Shown piece by piece: positions 17,165 to 25,736 of a stretch of 55,491 nt of DNA. The stretch covers positions 1 through 55,491 of the forward strand of contig DATGGM010000331.1 in NCBI GenBank assembly GCA_035308525.1, written 5' to 3'. Origin of the DNA: Bog-159 sp035308525. GTDB taxonomy: Bacteria; Acidobacteriota; Terriglobia; Bryobacterales; Bryobacteraceae. The notes beneath the pieces are model-generated. The model did no database searches. It worked only from the letters and a program-made list of their open reading frames with translations, and was not told the origin of the DNA. The position numbers and the translations under genes are program-made. Each line of letters starts with the position of its first letter. Position 1 is the stretch's first letter.

Positions 17165-17545
17165 CTAAGTGGGCAGGCGGATGCCGGTCTCTTCGTACAA
17201 GGGCACGGAATTGTTACCCTGGGTGCGGAATTCGTACCGCTCGATTGCCAGGGCGGCGCCATCCTGATCGCTGCGCACCACGCATCCATAGATCATCAGC
17301 TTCATGGGGCAGACGTCGTTGAGGCGAGCGGGCCAGGCCATCGAAAGCTCCACTGGCAGTCCCGTGCTGAGCACGCCTTCGGTAGTGAACCAGACGCCGC
17401 TGCTGCTTATATTAATGGTCCGGCCGGACCCCGATTCGGCCACACGGCTTCCATAAAGGAGCCTGTAACGCAGGCCCTGCTCGATGCTGAAGCGGCGCTT
17501 CGTGCGCCGGTCCGCGAGTTCGTCCTGCTTTTTCCGTTTCGCCAT
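17165..17545 (-). CDS. PilZ domain protein with intact c-di-GMP motif
   Basis: A 126-residue single-domain PilZ protein. The N-terminal basic stretch RRTKRRFSIEQGLRYR provides the arginines, and TINISSSGVWF gives the (D/N)xSxxG motif as N-I-S-S-S-G. It is expected to bind cyclic di-GMP. It resembles the PilZ protein at 43530-43913 in order and in several blocks (AWPARL..CPMKL, IERYEFRTQG), so the two are paralogs. It converges on copA with a ten-base gap. The output partner is unknown. Confidence 0.85.
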   Translation of the reverse strand: MAKRKKQDELADRRTKRRFSIEQGLRYRLLYGSRVAESGSGRTINISSSGVWFTTEGVLSTGLPVELSMAWPARLNDVCPMKLMIYGCVVRSDQDGAALAIERYEFRTQGNNSVPLYEETGIRLPT

Positions 17546-17796
17546 AATCTGTGCCCCTAAACCTCAGCCCTTCGGTTCTTAGAATTATCAGTTGGGTCCG
17601 ATCACCTCAATTCTGTCTTTGGATAGGCAGAGTTAACTAACGCTGCCGGTTGCAAGTACGACTAGACCAAACGGCGCAGTTTATCTTCGCCTTATATTCG
17701 CCAATAAAACAATATGTAGTGGTGTGACGGCCTTTAGGTAGACGCCTTAGTGCAATGCTAACCCGATTCCAATCAATACTTTCTTAAATATTTCTC
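17546..17796. other. AT-richer intergenic region upstream of the dcw cluster
   Basis: This segment between the PilZ gene start and the dcw promoter holds no credible ORF. It is visibly richer in A and T than the flanking genes and probably contains the PilZ promoter as well as upstream control sequence for the dcw operon. I see no RNA gene in it. Confidence 0.5.
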
Positions 17797-17826
17797 TTGC
17801 ATTGCGAGAAGGGTTCGTGGCACAAT
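17797..17826 (+). promoter_or_regulatory. Candidate promoter of the dcw cluster
   Basis: TTGCAT at 17797-17802 and CACAAT at 17821-17826 are separated by 18 bases, an acceptable sigma-70-type pair. The predicted start of transcription near 17833 falls in the first of the GTGG boxes that follow. That arrangement suits repression or activation by MraZ. Confidence 0.45.
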
Positions 17827-17831
17827 CGGTT

Positions 17832-17868
17832 GTGGTTTAAAAGTGGTCAGAAAGTAGCTTGAAAGTGG
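17832..17868 (+). promoter_or_regulatory. MraZ operator: four GTGG-type boxes with 11-nt period
   Basis: GTGG at 17832, GTGG at 17843, GTAG at 17854 and GTGG at 17865 recur at exactly 11 bases. The last three units read AAGTGGTCAG (17841-17850), AAAGTAGCTTG and AAAGTGGCCAG. MraZ proteins are known to bind short direct repeats of this kind (TGGGN in Escherichia coli, AAAGTG(G/T) in mollicutes) just upstream of mraZ. The boxes lie immediately before the mraZ coding region. The operator call is an inference from spacing, sequence and place. Confidence 0.75.
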
Positions 17869-17891
17869 CCAGCGAAAACGTCCCCAATGTG

Positions 17892-18353
17892 ATGGCGGTG
17901 GAGCCCCCCAGAGGGATGTATCCCGCCCGTGTGGACGAAAAAGGCAGGCTGAAATTGCCCGTGGAGTTCCAGAAGTACCTGGGCGGACTTCCGGAAAAAA
18001 AACTATTTGCCACGAGCACGGACAGGCGCACGGCCACAGTATACCCGATTGCAATCTGGCGGGAAAACGAAAAAACCCTTGCCGCCTACCGCGAGAACCC
18101 CAAGGTGGCGAAGAGGGTGCTGTTTACCGCGGCCGAGTTTGGATCCGAGTCGGAGCTGGATGCACAGGGGCGAGTGCAGCTTTCGCCGGAGCTGCGGCGG
18201 GAGCTGCGCATAGAGAACCAACCCGTGAAGGTGCTGGTGGTGAACGGCGCGGTCCAGGTGATGAGCGAGGAAGTGTTCCACGCGCAGCGGGCGGAAGCGG
18301 CGCAGTCGCCCGACGACGATCTGGAAGTTTTGCAACGGGCTGGATTCCTGTGA
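17892..18353 (+). CDS. mraZ: Transcriptional regulator MraZ
   Basis: A 153-residue AbrB-like DNA-binding protein that controls the dcw operon and forms rings. The first MraZ half carries ARVDEKGRLKLPVEFQ and the second carries SELDAQGRVQLSPELRR, the two DxxGR motifs expected. The frame is open further upstream to a TTG at 17859, but that start lies within the operator repeats. The ATG at 17892 places the first motif where the family has it, and I prefer it. It is the first gene of the dcw cluster. Confidence 0.92.
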   Translation: MAVEPPRGMYPARVDEKGRLKLPVEFQKYLGGLPEKKLFATSTDRRTATVYPIAIWRENEKTLAAYRENPKVAKRVLFTAAEFGSESELDAQGRVQLSPELRRELRIENQPVKVLVVNGAVQVMSEEVFHAQRAEAAQSPDDDLEVLQRAGFL

Positions 18354-18359
18354 TGAGCT

Positions 18360-19220
18360 ATGCACGTTCCGGTAATGGCGGCCGAGGCGATCGAGTGTTT
18401 GGCGATCCGGGCGGACGGTGTGTATCTGGATGCCACTGCCGGCCTGGGGGGCCATACAGCGGAGATCGCGCGGCATTTGACCACCGGCAAGGCGATCGCC
18501 AACGACCGGGATGCGGAATCACTGGCCATGGCGCGGAAGAACACGGCGGAATTCGCCGGGCGGATTTGTTATCGCCAGGGGACGTTCACGGAGTTGGCCG
18601 ATACGCTGGCCGCGTGCGGCGTGGAGAAAGTGAACGGACTGCTGGCCGATTTGGGTGTGAGCCGGTATCAACTGACGGAACCGGCGCGGGGATTTTCATT
18701 TTTGACAGAGGGGCCGCTGGACATGCGGATGGATCAAACCACCGGCATGACGGCGGCGGACTTGGTCAATCAACACGCCGAGAAGGCGCTCGCCGACCTG
18801 ATCTATCAGCTAGGCGAAGAAAGGAGGGCGCGGAAGATAGCCAGAGCCATCGTTCGGGCACGGCCCATACGGAGCACACTACACCTGGCCGGGGTAGTGG
18901 AGCGGGCCGTCGCTCGGACGAGTCGTCTGCATCCCGCGACCCGCACCTTCATGGCGTTGCGCATGTTCGTGAACGACGAGCAGGGCGAACTGGACCGGCT
19001 GTTGGAAATCGGGCCGGAGCTGCTTGCGAGCGGCGGGCGCATGGTGGTGATTTCGTTTATGTCGCTGGAAGACCGCAAGGTAAAGCAGCGGTTCCGGGCG
19101 CTGGCCCAGGAGGGCCGGGCGGCGATTTTGACCAAGCACCCCTGGACGCCCAGCGCAGAAGAAACAGGTTTGAATCCGGCATCGCGCAGCGCCAAACTGC
19201 GCGCGCTGGAGATGAAATAG
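18360..19220 (+). CDS. rsmH: 16S rRNA (cytosine1402-N4)-methyltransferase
   Basis: RsmH methylates N4 of C1402 in the ribosomal P site. The 286-residue protein starts HVPVMAAEAIECL, followed by the SAM-binding VYLDATAGLGGHTAEI. GLLADLGVSRYQL and RGFSFLTEGPLDMRMD follow, both specific to this family. The end, PSAEETGLNPASRSAKLRALE, is the standard RsmH tail. Start and length fit the family. It is six bases downstream of mraZ. Confidence 0.96.
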   Translation: MHVPVMAAEAIECLAIRADGVYLDATAGLGGHTAEIARHLTTGKAIANDRDAESLAMARKNTAEFAGRICYRQGTFTELADTLAACGVEKVNGLLADLGVSRYQLTEPARGFSFLTEGPLDMRMDQTTGMTAADLVNQHAEKALADLIYQLGEERRARKIARAIVRARPIRSTLHLAGVVERAVARTSRLHPATRTFMALRMFVNDEQGELDRLLEIGPELLASGGRMVVISFMSLEDRKVKQRFRALAQEGRAAILTKHPWTPSAEETGLNPASRSAKLRALEMK

Positions 19221-19235
19221 CGAGGTAAAGAATTC

Positions 19236-19715
19236 ATGGCAACCCTGGCAATGTTCTTCCGGAGGCCCCTGGCGGCGCCTGTCACAGGCGGCGCGGTGCA
19301 CCATCCGTCCGTTCCGGTGGATGACCGCTTCTGGTTGCGGGCGCTACCCAATGAAGATGTCTTTCTCTACTCCAAGCGGATCGACAATTCGCGGGTCGTG
19401 CGCCAGACCAACAAGGCGGGGCAGGGCGAATGGTCCGCCATCGCCGTGGCCGCGCTGCTGTCGTTGCTGCTGATGGGTGCGCTGACGCCCCGGGTAGCCA
19501 ACGTGTTCGCGGGCTACCAGCTGGAATCGCTGAAGCAGGAACAGAAACGTTTGTTGGACGAGCAGCGCGAACTGGTTATCATCGAGGCGCGCATCTGGCG
19601 CCAGGAGAATCTCGAAGTACAGGCCAAGCAGCGGGAGCTGAGCACCCCGGCGCCCGGCCAGATCGTGCATCTGGATCCGAGGGGCGACAGCAAGCTGGCC
19701 ATGAACCGACGGTAA
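19236..19715 (+). CDS. ftsL: FtsL-like division protein
   Basis: A 159-residue single-pass membrane protein in the position of ftsL. A cytoplasmic N-terminal part of about 65 residues precedes one helix (WSAIAVAALLSLLLMGAL). A periplasmic coiled coil follows (LESLKQEQKRLLDEQRELVIIEARIWRQE, heptad-like). FtsL sequences diverge quickly; the call rests on topology and on the place between rsmH and ftsI. The cytoplasmic part is longer than in Escherichia coli FtsL. It would form a complex with the FtsQ and FtsW/FtsI proteins. Confidence 0.78.
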   Translation: MATLAMFFRRPLAAPVTGGAVHHPSVPVDDRFWLRALPNEDVFLYSKRIDNSRVVRQTNKAGQGEWSAIAVAALLSLLLMGALTPRVANVFAGYQLESLKQEQKRLLDEQRELVIIEARIWRQENLEVQAKQRELSTPAPGQIVHLDPRGDSKLAMNRR

Positions 19716-19724
19716 GGGGCTGTC

Positions 19725-21788
19725 ATGGAATGGGGAAACCCGGAGCGGTCCCTGCCCAACCAGAGGATCAGGGCCGATAAGCGGCTGAAGTGGTTCGCGG
19801 CAGCCATTCTGCTTTGGGGTTTTTTGATCCTCGCCCGCCTGTTCAGCCTCCAAATCGTACATCACGCCGATTACGTGCGCCAGGCGCACCGGCAGCAGGA
19901 AGAGACGGTCACCATCGCCGCGCCGCGCGGCTCCATCTTCGACCGCTCAGGGCAACTGCTGGCGGGCAGCGTGGAGCGGGATTCGGTGCACATTGATCCG
20001 CTGAAGGTGCCGGATTTGCAAGTGGCTTCGGAGATCCTGTCGAGCGTGCTGAAGATCGACCGGGCAACCCTGTACGGAAATATGCGCTGGTATGCGGCCA
20101 ACCAGAGAGGCTTCATGTGGGTGGCGCATGCCGTCGACCCGGAGCAATGCGAACAACTGCGCAGCCTGAAGCTGGACTGGATCCGCTTCGAGAAGGAAAG
20201 CCGGCGCAGCTATCCGCGCAATATGCTGGCGGCGCACGTGATCGGCGCGGTGGACAGCGAAGAGACTGGGCAATGGGGGCTGGAGAAGAGCCTCGAGCCG
20301 GAATTGCGGGGCCGGCCGGGATCGGTCGAAATGCTGACGGACGCCAAAGGCCGGGGCATCGATTCCAAACCGGAAGCCGAGCCGCGGCCGGGGACGGACG
20401 TGACGCTGACTATTGACGAGCGGATCCAGCTGCCGGCCCAGGAGTCCATCGCGCGCGCGGTCGAGGAAGCCCACGCCGAAAGCGGCAGCGTGGTAGTGAT
20501 GAACCCCAACACGGGCGATATTCTGGCGGTGGCCAGTTACCCGCCGTTCGATCCCAACCAACCGCCGCGGGGCAGGCAGGCGGCCCAGGCGCGCTTCAAC
20601 CACGCGGTTTCGGTGCCGTTCGAGCCGGGCTCGGTGTTCAAGGTGATCACGCTTTCCGCGGCGCTCGAGACTACCAATCTCACGCCCGAGAGCATGATCA
20701 ACTGCTACAACGGAAGCTTCACCATGGCTGGCCGCACGGTGCACGAAGCGCACCATGGATACGGCACAATGCCCATGGCGATGGTGCTGGCGAAATCCAG
20801 CAATATCGGCGCCATCCAAGTGGGACTGAAAGTGGGATCGAACAAGCTATATGAGTATGTCCGGCGCTTTGGGCTGGGCGCGCGCACGGGAGTGCCGCTG
20901 CCGGCGGAGTCTCCGGGAATGGTGCGGAAACTGGCGAAATGGCGCACCACTTCGCTGATGTCGGTATCCATGGGTCACGAGGTAGGGGTGACCACGGTGC
21001 AACTGGCGCAAGCCTGCTCGGTGGTGGCCAATGGCGGGATGCTGGTGCCGCCGCGGCTGATTCTCAAGAAGGGGAACGCAGCCCTGCCGGCGGTCCCGCC
21101 GCGCCGTGTGCTGCGGCCGGAAACCACCATTACGATGCGGCAGATGATGGAAGGCGTAGTGCTTTATGGCACCGGGAAAAAGGCCAAGCTGGACGGTTAC
21201 TCGACCGGGGGAAAGACTGGATCGGCGCAGATATTCGATTACGCGACGGGCCGCTACACGCATAGCTACAACGCATCGTTCATGGGGTTCGCGCCGGTGG
21301 CGAATCCGGCTATTGTGGTAGTAGTCACGATCAACGGAACGCACGGGACCGCGGGTTTTGGCGGCGCGGTGGCGGCTCCGGTGTTCAAGGAAGTAGCGTC
21401 GGAAGCTTTGCGCGTGCTGGATGTGCCGAGAGACGTTCCGGATCAGCCGGCGGACACGAAAGAGACGCTGATCGCGGATCTGGACGATTCGCCGACCGTG
21501 GAAGGTCTGCGGGAGGCGCCTGTATTGGAAGAATCGGCGGAGCTGGAACAGCCGCCCGTGTCCCCACCGGGTCCCGCTCCGGCGCCCGCTCCGCCTGCGA
21601 TACCAAAGCCGACTGGCCCCACGGCGCCTAACTTCATTGGCCTGTCGATGCGGTCGGTAGTCGCGATGGCCCAGGCCCAAGGCTTACCCCTGGTGCTGGC
21701 GGGCACCGGGATCGTGCGCACACAGTCGCCGCCGCCAGGTGCCATACTGCGCGGCGGAGAAAGGATTCGAGTCGATCTTGCCAGATGA
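19725..21788 (+). CDS. ftsI: Division transpeptidase FtsI (PBP3 class) with PASTA domain
   Basis: A 687-residue class B penicillin-binding protein that crosslinks septal peptidoglycan. It has a short cytoplasmic tail, one membrane helix (about 24-40), a dimerisation domain starting near RGSIFDRSGQLLAGS, and a transpeptidase domain with Ser303 in SVFK, SSN at 358-360 and KTG at 497-499. A proline-rich linker (about 600-625) leads to one C-terminal PASTA domain (TAPNFIGLSMRSVVAMAQ). A terminal PASTA domain is unlike Escherichia coli FtsI and recalls Gram-positive PBP2x/SpoVD. The stop overlaps the murE start. Confidence 0.94.
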   Translation: MEWGNPERSLPNQRIRADKRLKWFAAAILLWGFLILARLFSLQIVHHADYVRQAHRQQEETVTIAAPRGSIFDRSGQLLAGSVERDSVHIDPLKVPDLQVASEILSSVLKIDRATLYGNMRWYAANQRGFMWVAHAVDPEQCEQLRSLKLDWIRFEKESRRSYPRNMLAAHVIGAVDSEETGQWGLEKSLEPELRGRPGSVEMLTDAKGRGIDSKPEAEPRPGTDVTLTIDERIQLPAQESIARAVEEAHAESGSVVVMNPNTGDILAVASYPPFDPNQPPRGRQAAQARFNHAVSVPFEPGSVFKVITLSAALETTNLTPESMINCYNGSFTMAGRTVHEAHHGYGTMPMAMVLAKSSNIGAIQVGLKVGSNKLYEYVRRFGLGARTGVPLPAESPGMVRKLAKWRTTSLMSVSMGHEVGVTTVQLAQACSVVANGGMLVPPRLILKKGNAALPAVPPRRVLRPETTITMRQMMEGVVLYGTGKKAKLDGYSTGGKTGSAQIFDYATGRYTHSYNASFMGFAPVANPAIVVVVTINGTHGTAGFGGAVAAPVFKEVASEALRVLDVPRDVPDQPADTKETLIADLDDSPTVEGLREAPVLEESAELEQPPVSPPGPAPAPAPPAIPKPTGPTAPNFIGLSMRSVVAMAQAQGLPLVLAGTGIVRTQSPPPGAILRGGERIRVDLAR

Positions 21789-23278
21789 CCCTGGGAGAAA
21801 TAATGGCGAGGGTTGGGCTGAAGGCGCCACTCTCACCGTTGCTTTCTCAGTTGGAGGTAAAGGGCATCGACTACGATTCGCGGCGCGTGCAACCCGGATT
21901 CCTGTTTTTCGCTTTTCCCGGCAGCCGGACGGACGGGCGCGAGTTCGCGCGCAATGCAGTGGAGCGCGGCGCGGTGGCGGTGGCCGGCGAATCGGCGGCA
22001 CCCGAGGATTTTTCCGCGCCGTGGATTGAAGTCGAGCACGGCCGGCATGCGCTGGCGCTGGCGGCGCGCACTTTTTACCACAAGCCGGACGAACGCATTG
22101 CCGTCACCGGCATCACCGGCACCAACGGCAAAACCACCACATCTTATTTAATCGACGCGATTCTGCGCGCCGCGGGCAAAACCACGGCGCTGATCGGCAC
22201 CATCGAGTATCACCTGGCGGGGCGGCTGCTGCCGGCGGTGAATACCACGCCGGAATCGCTGGACCTGATGAAGCTGTTCGCGGAACTGGAAGCGGCGGGC
22301 GGATCGCACGCGGTGATGGAGGTGTCTTCGCACGCGCTGGCGCTGGGCCGGGTGTACGGATTGGGTTTTCATACGGCTATCTTCACCAACCTGACGCGCG
22401 ACCATCTGGATTTCCATCAGACCATGGAAGATTACTTCGCCGCCAAGCAGATGCTGTTCACGGGCGCCGGTGGGCCGCCGCCCCAGTGGGCTGTGCTGAA
22501 CCGCGACGACGAATGGTGCCGCCGGGTGGCCCTGGCGCCCGGTAGCGAAGTTCTGTGGTTCGGGCTGGGCCAGGGGGCCACGGTGCGCGCGCGGCACATC
22601 TCGTCGAACATGCAGGGGCTGCGATTCGAAGTGCAGCATCGCCAGATGCGCTTTACGGTGGAATCAGCGCTGATGGGCAAGATCAACGTGTACAACATCC
22701 TGGCTGCGTGCTGCGCCGGGTTGAGCTACGGTTTGGCGCCGGAAACGATTGCGGCGGGGATCGCCCAGTGCCGGGCCGTGCCGGGGCGTTTCGAGCGCGT
22801 CGACGAAGGCCAGCCCTTCACCGTGGTGGTGGACTACGCGCATACAGATGACGCGCTGAAGAATGCTATCGCGGTGGCGCGCGGCTTGGGGCCGAAGCGC
22901 ATCATTACTTTATTCGGATGCGGCGGGGACCGCGATCGCACCAAGCGGCCGTTGATGGGGCAGACGGCCGCGGAAAACAGCGATTTCGTGGTGCTGACCA
23001 GCGACAATCCGCGGTCGGAAGATCCGCTGGCGATTATGAACGACGCGCTGGTGGGAATACGGCGGACAGACGTGCCGCACATCGTAGAACCGGACCGTGC
23101 AACGGCCATCGCGCGGGCCATCAAGGAAGCACGGCCCGGCGACATTGTAATTCTTGCGGGAAAGGGACACGAGCCGTACCAGGTGCTGAAGGACAAGACC
23201 ATCCGTTTCGACGACCGGGAGGTGGCCCGCGGAGTGCTGCGGGGATTTGGCTACAACCGAGGGGGCCGTGAGGCTTGA
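21785..23278 (+). CDS. murE: UDP-MurNAc-tripeptide synthetase (meso-diaminopimelate adding)
   Basis: MurE adds the third amino acid to UDP-MurNAc-L-Ala-D-Glu. The 497-residue ligase shows the ATP loop ITGTNGKTTTSYL near residue 110, the central-domain sequence TNLTRDHLDFH and the C-terminal DNPRSEDP. The DNPR motif marks enzymes that use meso-diaminopimelate, so the peptidoglycan is predicted to be of the DAP type. ATGA overlap with ftsI; the 3' end overlaps murF by 11 bases if murF starts at 23268. Confidence 0.96.
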   Translation: MTLGEIMARVGLKAPLSPLLSQLEVKGIDYDSRRVQPGFLFFAFPGSRTDGREFARNAVERGAVAVAGESAAPEDFSAPWIEVEHGRHALALAARTFYHKPDERIAVTGITGTNGKTTTSYLIDAILRAAGKTTALIGTIEYHLAGRLLPAVNTTPESLDLMKLFAELEAAGGSHAVMEVSSHALALGRVYGLGFHTAIFTNLTRDHLDFHQTMEDYFAAKQMLFTGAGGPPPQWAVLNRDDEWCRRVALAPGSEVLWFGLGQGATVRARHISSNMQGLRFEVQHRQMRFTVESALMGKINVYNILAACCAGLSYGLAPETIAAGIAQCRAVPGRFERVDEGQPFTVVVDYAHTDDALKNAIAVARGLGPKRIITLFGCGGDRDRTKRPLMGQTAAENSDFVVLTSDNPRSEDPLAIMNDALVGIRRTDVPHIVEPDRATAIARAIKEARPGDIVILAGKGHEPYQVLKDKTIRFDDREVARGVLRGFGYNRGGREA

Positions 23279-24602
23279 TTTGAGCGCTGTGGCGCTGGTG
23301 ATTGCGGCGAATGCGCCGCAGTTGGATGCGGTGGTGACCGGCTGGAGCGTGGACACCCGCACGCTGGCGCCCGGGGATCTGTTCTTCGCGCTGAGCGGCC
23401 CGAACCATGACGGGCACGCCTACGCAGCGATGGCGTTGGAAAAAGGCGCGGCGGGAGTGGTGGTGGAGCGTCCCGTGGGGGCCGGGAATGCGCTGGTGGT
23501 GCAGGATTCTCTGGCGGCGTTGCAGAGCTTGGCCGCGTGGGCGCGGACGAAGTGGGGCGGCCGGTTGGTCGCGGTAACCGGCAGCGCGGGCAAGACTACC
23601 GCCAAGGACGCTATCGCCCACCTGTTGGCCGCGGAATTGCGAGTAGGCAAGACGGTGGGAAACCTGAACAACCACGTGGGAGTGCCGCTCTCGTTGCTGC
23701 GCTTGCCGGATGAAGCCCGCGTGGGCGTGCTCGAAATGGGAATGAATCATGCGGGCGAGATCCGGGCGCTGGCGAAGATCGCCAAACCGGATATCGGGGT
23801 GGTCACCAACGTGGGCTACGCGCATGTGGAATTCTTCGATTCGATCGATGGGGTGGCGCTGGCCAAGCGGGAACTGATCGAGGAATTGCAGGGCGGCGCC
23901 GCCGTGCTCAATGCCGATGACGCGCGCGTGCTGCAATTCCGGAAGATCCATTCCGGGCGAACCATCACGTTTGGCCTGTCGGACCGCGCCGACGTGCACG
24001 CCGAGGACGTTGAGTTCGGGACGGAAGGCACGCAATTCCGCGTGGATGGTGTCGAGTTTCGGACGACGCTGGCGGGGCGGCACGGGGTTCTGAACCTGCT
24101 GGCGGGCATGGCGGTAGCGCGCGCGTTCGACATCCCGCCGGAGCGTTTGCAGGACCCGGTGGCTACGTTCACCATCGGCAAGATGCGCGGGGAGCGCCTG
24201 GAGCATAACGGCATCTTGATCTGGAACGACTGCTATAACGCCAATCCGGAAGCCATGGACGCCATGCTGGAGGTTTTACGGTCCACGCCGGCACGCCGGC
24301 ATATCGCGGTGTTGGGGGAGATGCTGGAGTTGGGGCAGGCGGCGGAAGGGCTCCACCGGCGGGTGGGACGCTGTGCGGCGGCCTCGGGTGTTGACGTGCT
24401 GGTTGCGGTTCGGGGGGCGGCCCGTTTCATAGCGGAGGAGGCGGTACGCGCGGGCATGCAGCCACACGCCGTGCACTTTTTTGAACACGCCGCCGAGGCC
24501 GGCCAATTCGTGCGCGAAATGCTCCAAAGCGGCGATGCTGTCCTGTTCAAGGGCTCGCGGGGTGTGCGCGTGGAGCAGGCGTTGGAGAAAGTGCTGGCGT
24601 AA
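23268..24602 (+). CDS. murF: UDP-MurNAc-tripeptide:D-Ala-D-Ala ligase
   Basis: MurF completes the UDP-MurNAc-pentapeptide. The 444-residue protein has the ATP loop VTGSAGKTTAKDAI, then GKTVGNLNNHVGVPLSLL and LEMGMNHAGEIRAL, both family signatures, and IWNDCYNANPEAMDAML in the C-terminal domain. I start at GTG 23268 (VRLDLSAVAL), preceded by GAGGGGG; a TTG at 23247 is also in frame. It ends directly before mraY. Confidence 0.95.
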   Translation: MRLDLSAVALVIAANAPQLDAVVTGWSVDTRTLAPGDLFFALSGPNHDGHAYAAMALEKGAAGVVVERPVGAGNALVVQDSLAALQSLAAWARTKWGGRLVAVTGSAGKTTAKDAIAHLLAAELRVGKTVGNLNNHVGVPLSLLRLPDEARVGVLEMGMNHAGEIRALAKIAKPDIGVVTNVGYAHVEFFDSIDGVALAKRELIEELQGGAAVLNADDARVLQFRKIHSGRTITFGLSDRADVHAEDVEFGTEGTQFRVDGVEFRTTLAGRHGVLNLLAGMAVARAFDIPPERLQDPVATFTIGKMRGERLEHNGILIWNDCYNANPEAMDAMLEVLRSTPARRHIAVLGEMLELGQAAEGLHRRVGRCAAASGVDVLVAVRGAARFIAEEAVRAGMQPHAVHFFEHAAEAGQFVREMLQSGDAVLFKGSRGVRVEQALEKVLA

Positions 24603-25736
24603 ATGTTGTACTTCCTGCTGTACGAAAAACTGTCCCCGGTGGTCTCGGCGTTTCGCGTGTTCCGCTACGTGACGTCGCGCACGGCGTTCGCCAGCCTGAC
24701 AGCGCTGTTTCTGTGCATCGTGCTGGGGCCCTGGCTGATCGGCAAACTGCGCCGGTTTCAGATCGGCCAGTATATCCGGGAGGAAGGGCCCAAATCGCAT
24801 CAGAAGAAGGCCGGCACGCCCACCATGGGCGGCGTTCTGATCATTGTTTCGATTGTCATTCCCACGCTCTTGTGGGCGGATCTGCGCAATACTTACGTGT
24901 GGATCGCGGTGCTGACGCTGCTGGCGTACGGTGGCGTCGGGTTTTTGGATGACTATACCAAGATCGTCCAGCACCACAATTTGGGACTGACCGCGCGGCG
25001 CAAGATGCTGTACCAGGTGGGGACGGCTTTTCTGGTGGCCGCCGGGCTGATGTTCATGCGCACGTTCGGAGGTTACTCCACGGTGATGAACGTACCATTT
25101 CTGAAGAACTTCAAGCCCACGCTGCTGATTTCGAACCTGCTGAACAGCCCCTGGACGTACGCGCTGGGGGTGCTGCCGTTTTTCATCTTCGTGGCGGTGG
25201 TGATTGTGGGATCGTCCAACGCCGTGAACCTGACGGACGGGCTGGATGGGCTGGCGATCGGTCTGATGGTGGTGGCTTCGGGGGCGTTGACGGTGCTGAC
25301 CTACGCCGGCGGCCACGCCACGCTGGCCGAGTATTTGCAGATCGCCAGAAACGCCCGCACCTCGGAACTGACCATCTTCTGCGGCTCGATGACCGGGGCC
25401 AGCCTGGGTTTCCTGTGGTACAACGCGCACCCCGCGGAGATTTTCATGGGGGATGTGGGGTCGCTGGGCCTGGGCGCGGCGCTGGCGATCGTGGCCATTT
25501 TGATCAAGCAGGAGATCCTGCTGCTGTTCATCGGCGGCATTTTCGTGCTGGAGACCCTGTCGGTGATTCTGCAGGTGGGGAGCTTCAAGCTGCGGGGGAA
25601 GCGGATCTTCAAGATGGCGCCGCTGCACCATCATTTTGAGGCGCTGGGCTGGACGGAATCGAAGATTATCGCGCGATTTTGGATTGCGGGGCTGGTGCTG
25701 GCGTTGTTCGCGCTGACCACCTTGAAACTACGATGA
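24603..25736 (+). CDS. mraY: Phospho-MurNAc-pentapeptide translocase
   Basis: MraY transfers phospho-MurNAc-pentapeptide to undecaprenyl phosphate, forming lipid I in the inner membrane. The 377-residue, ten-helix protein shows KKAGTPTMGG near residue 70, the catalytic FLDDYTKI, NAVNLTDGLDGLAIG, and the C-terminal MAPLHHHFEALGW. All are invariant family motifs. The ATG abuts the murF stop, and the stop overlaps the murD start (ATGA). Confidence 0.97.
   Translation: MLYFLLYEKLSPVVSAFRVFRYVTSRTAFASLTALFLCIVLGPWLIGKLRRFQIGQYIREEGPKSHQKKAGTPTMGGVLIIVSIVIPTLLWADLRNTYVWIAVLTLLAYGGVGFLDDYTKIVQHHNLGLTARRKMLYQVGTAFLVAAGLMFMRTFGGYSTVMNVPFLKNFKPTLLISNLLNSPWTYALGVLPFFIFVAVVIVGSSNAVNLTDGLDGLAIGLMVVASGALTVLTYAGGHATLAEYLQIARNARTSELTIFCGSMTGASLGFLWYNAHPAEIFMGDVGSLGLGAALAIVAILIKQEILLLFIGGIFVLETLSVILQVGSFKLRGKRIFKMAPLHHHFEALGWTESKIIARFWIAGLVLALFALTTLKLR

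Noticed and set aside
17832..17868. Short phased repeats as a CRISPR-like or tandem repeat array
   Set aside because: The 11-base period, box sequence and position directly before mraZ fit an MraZ operator much better; there are no spacers.
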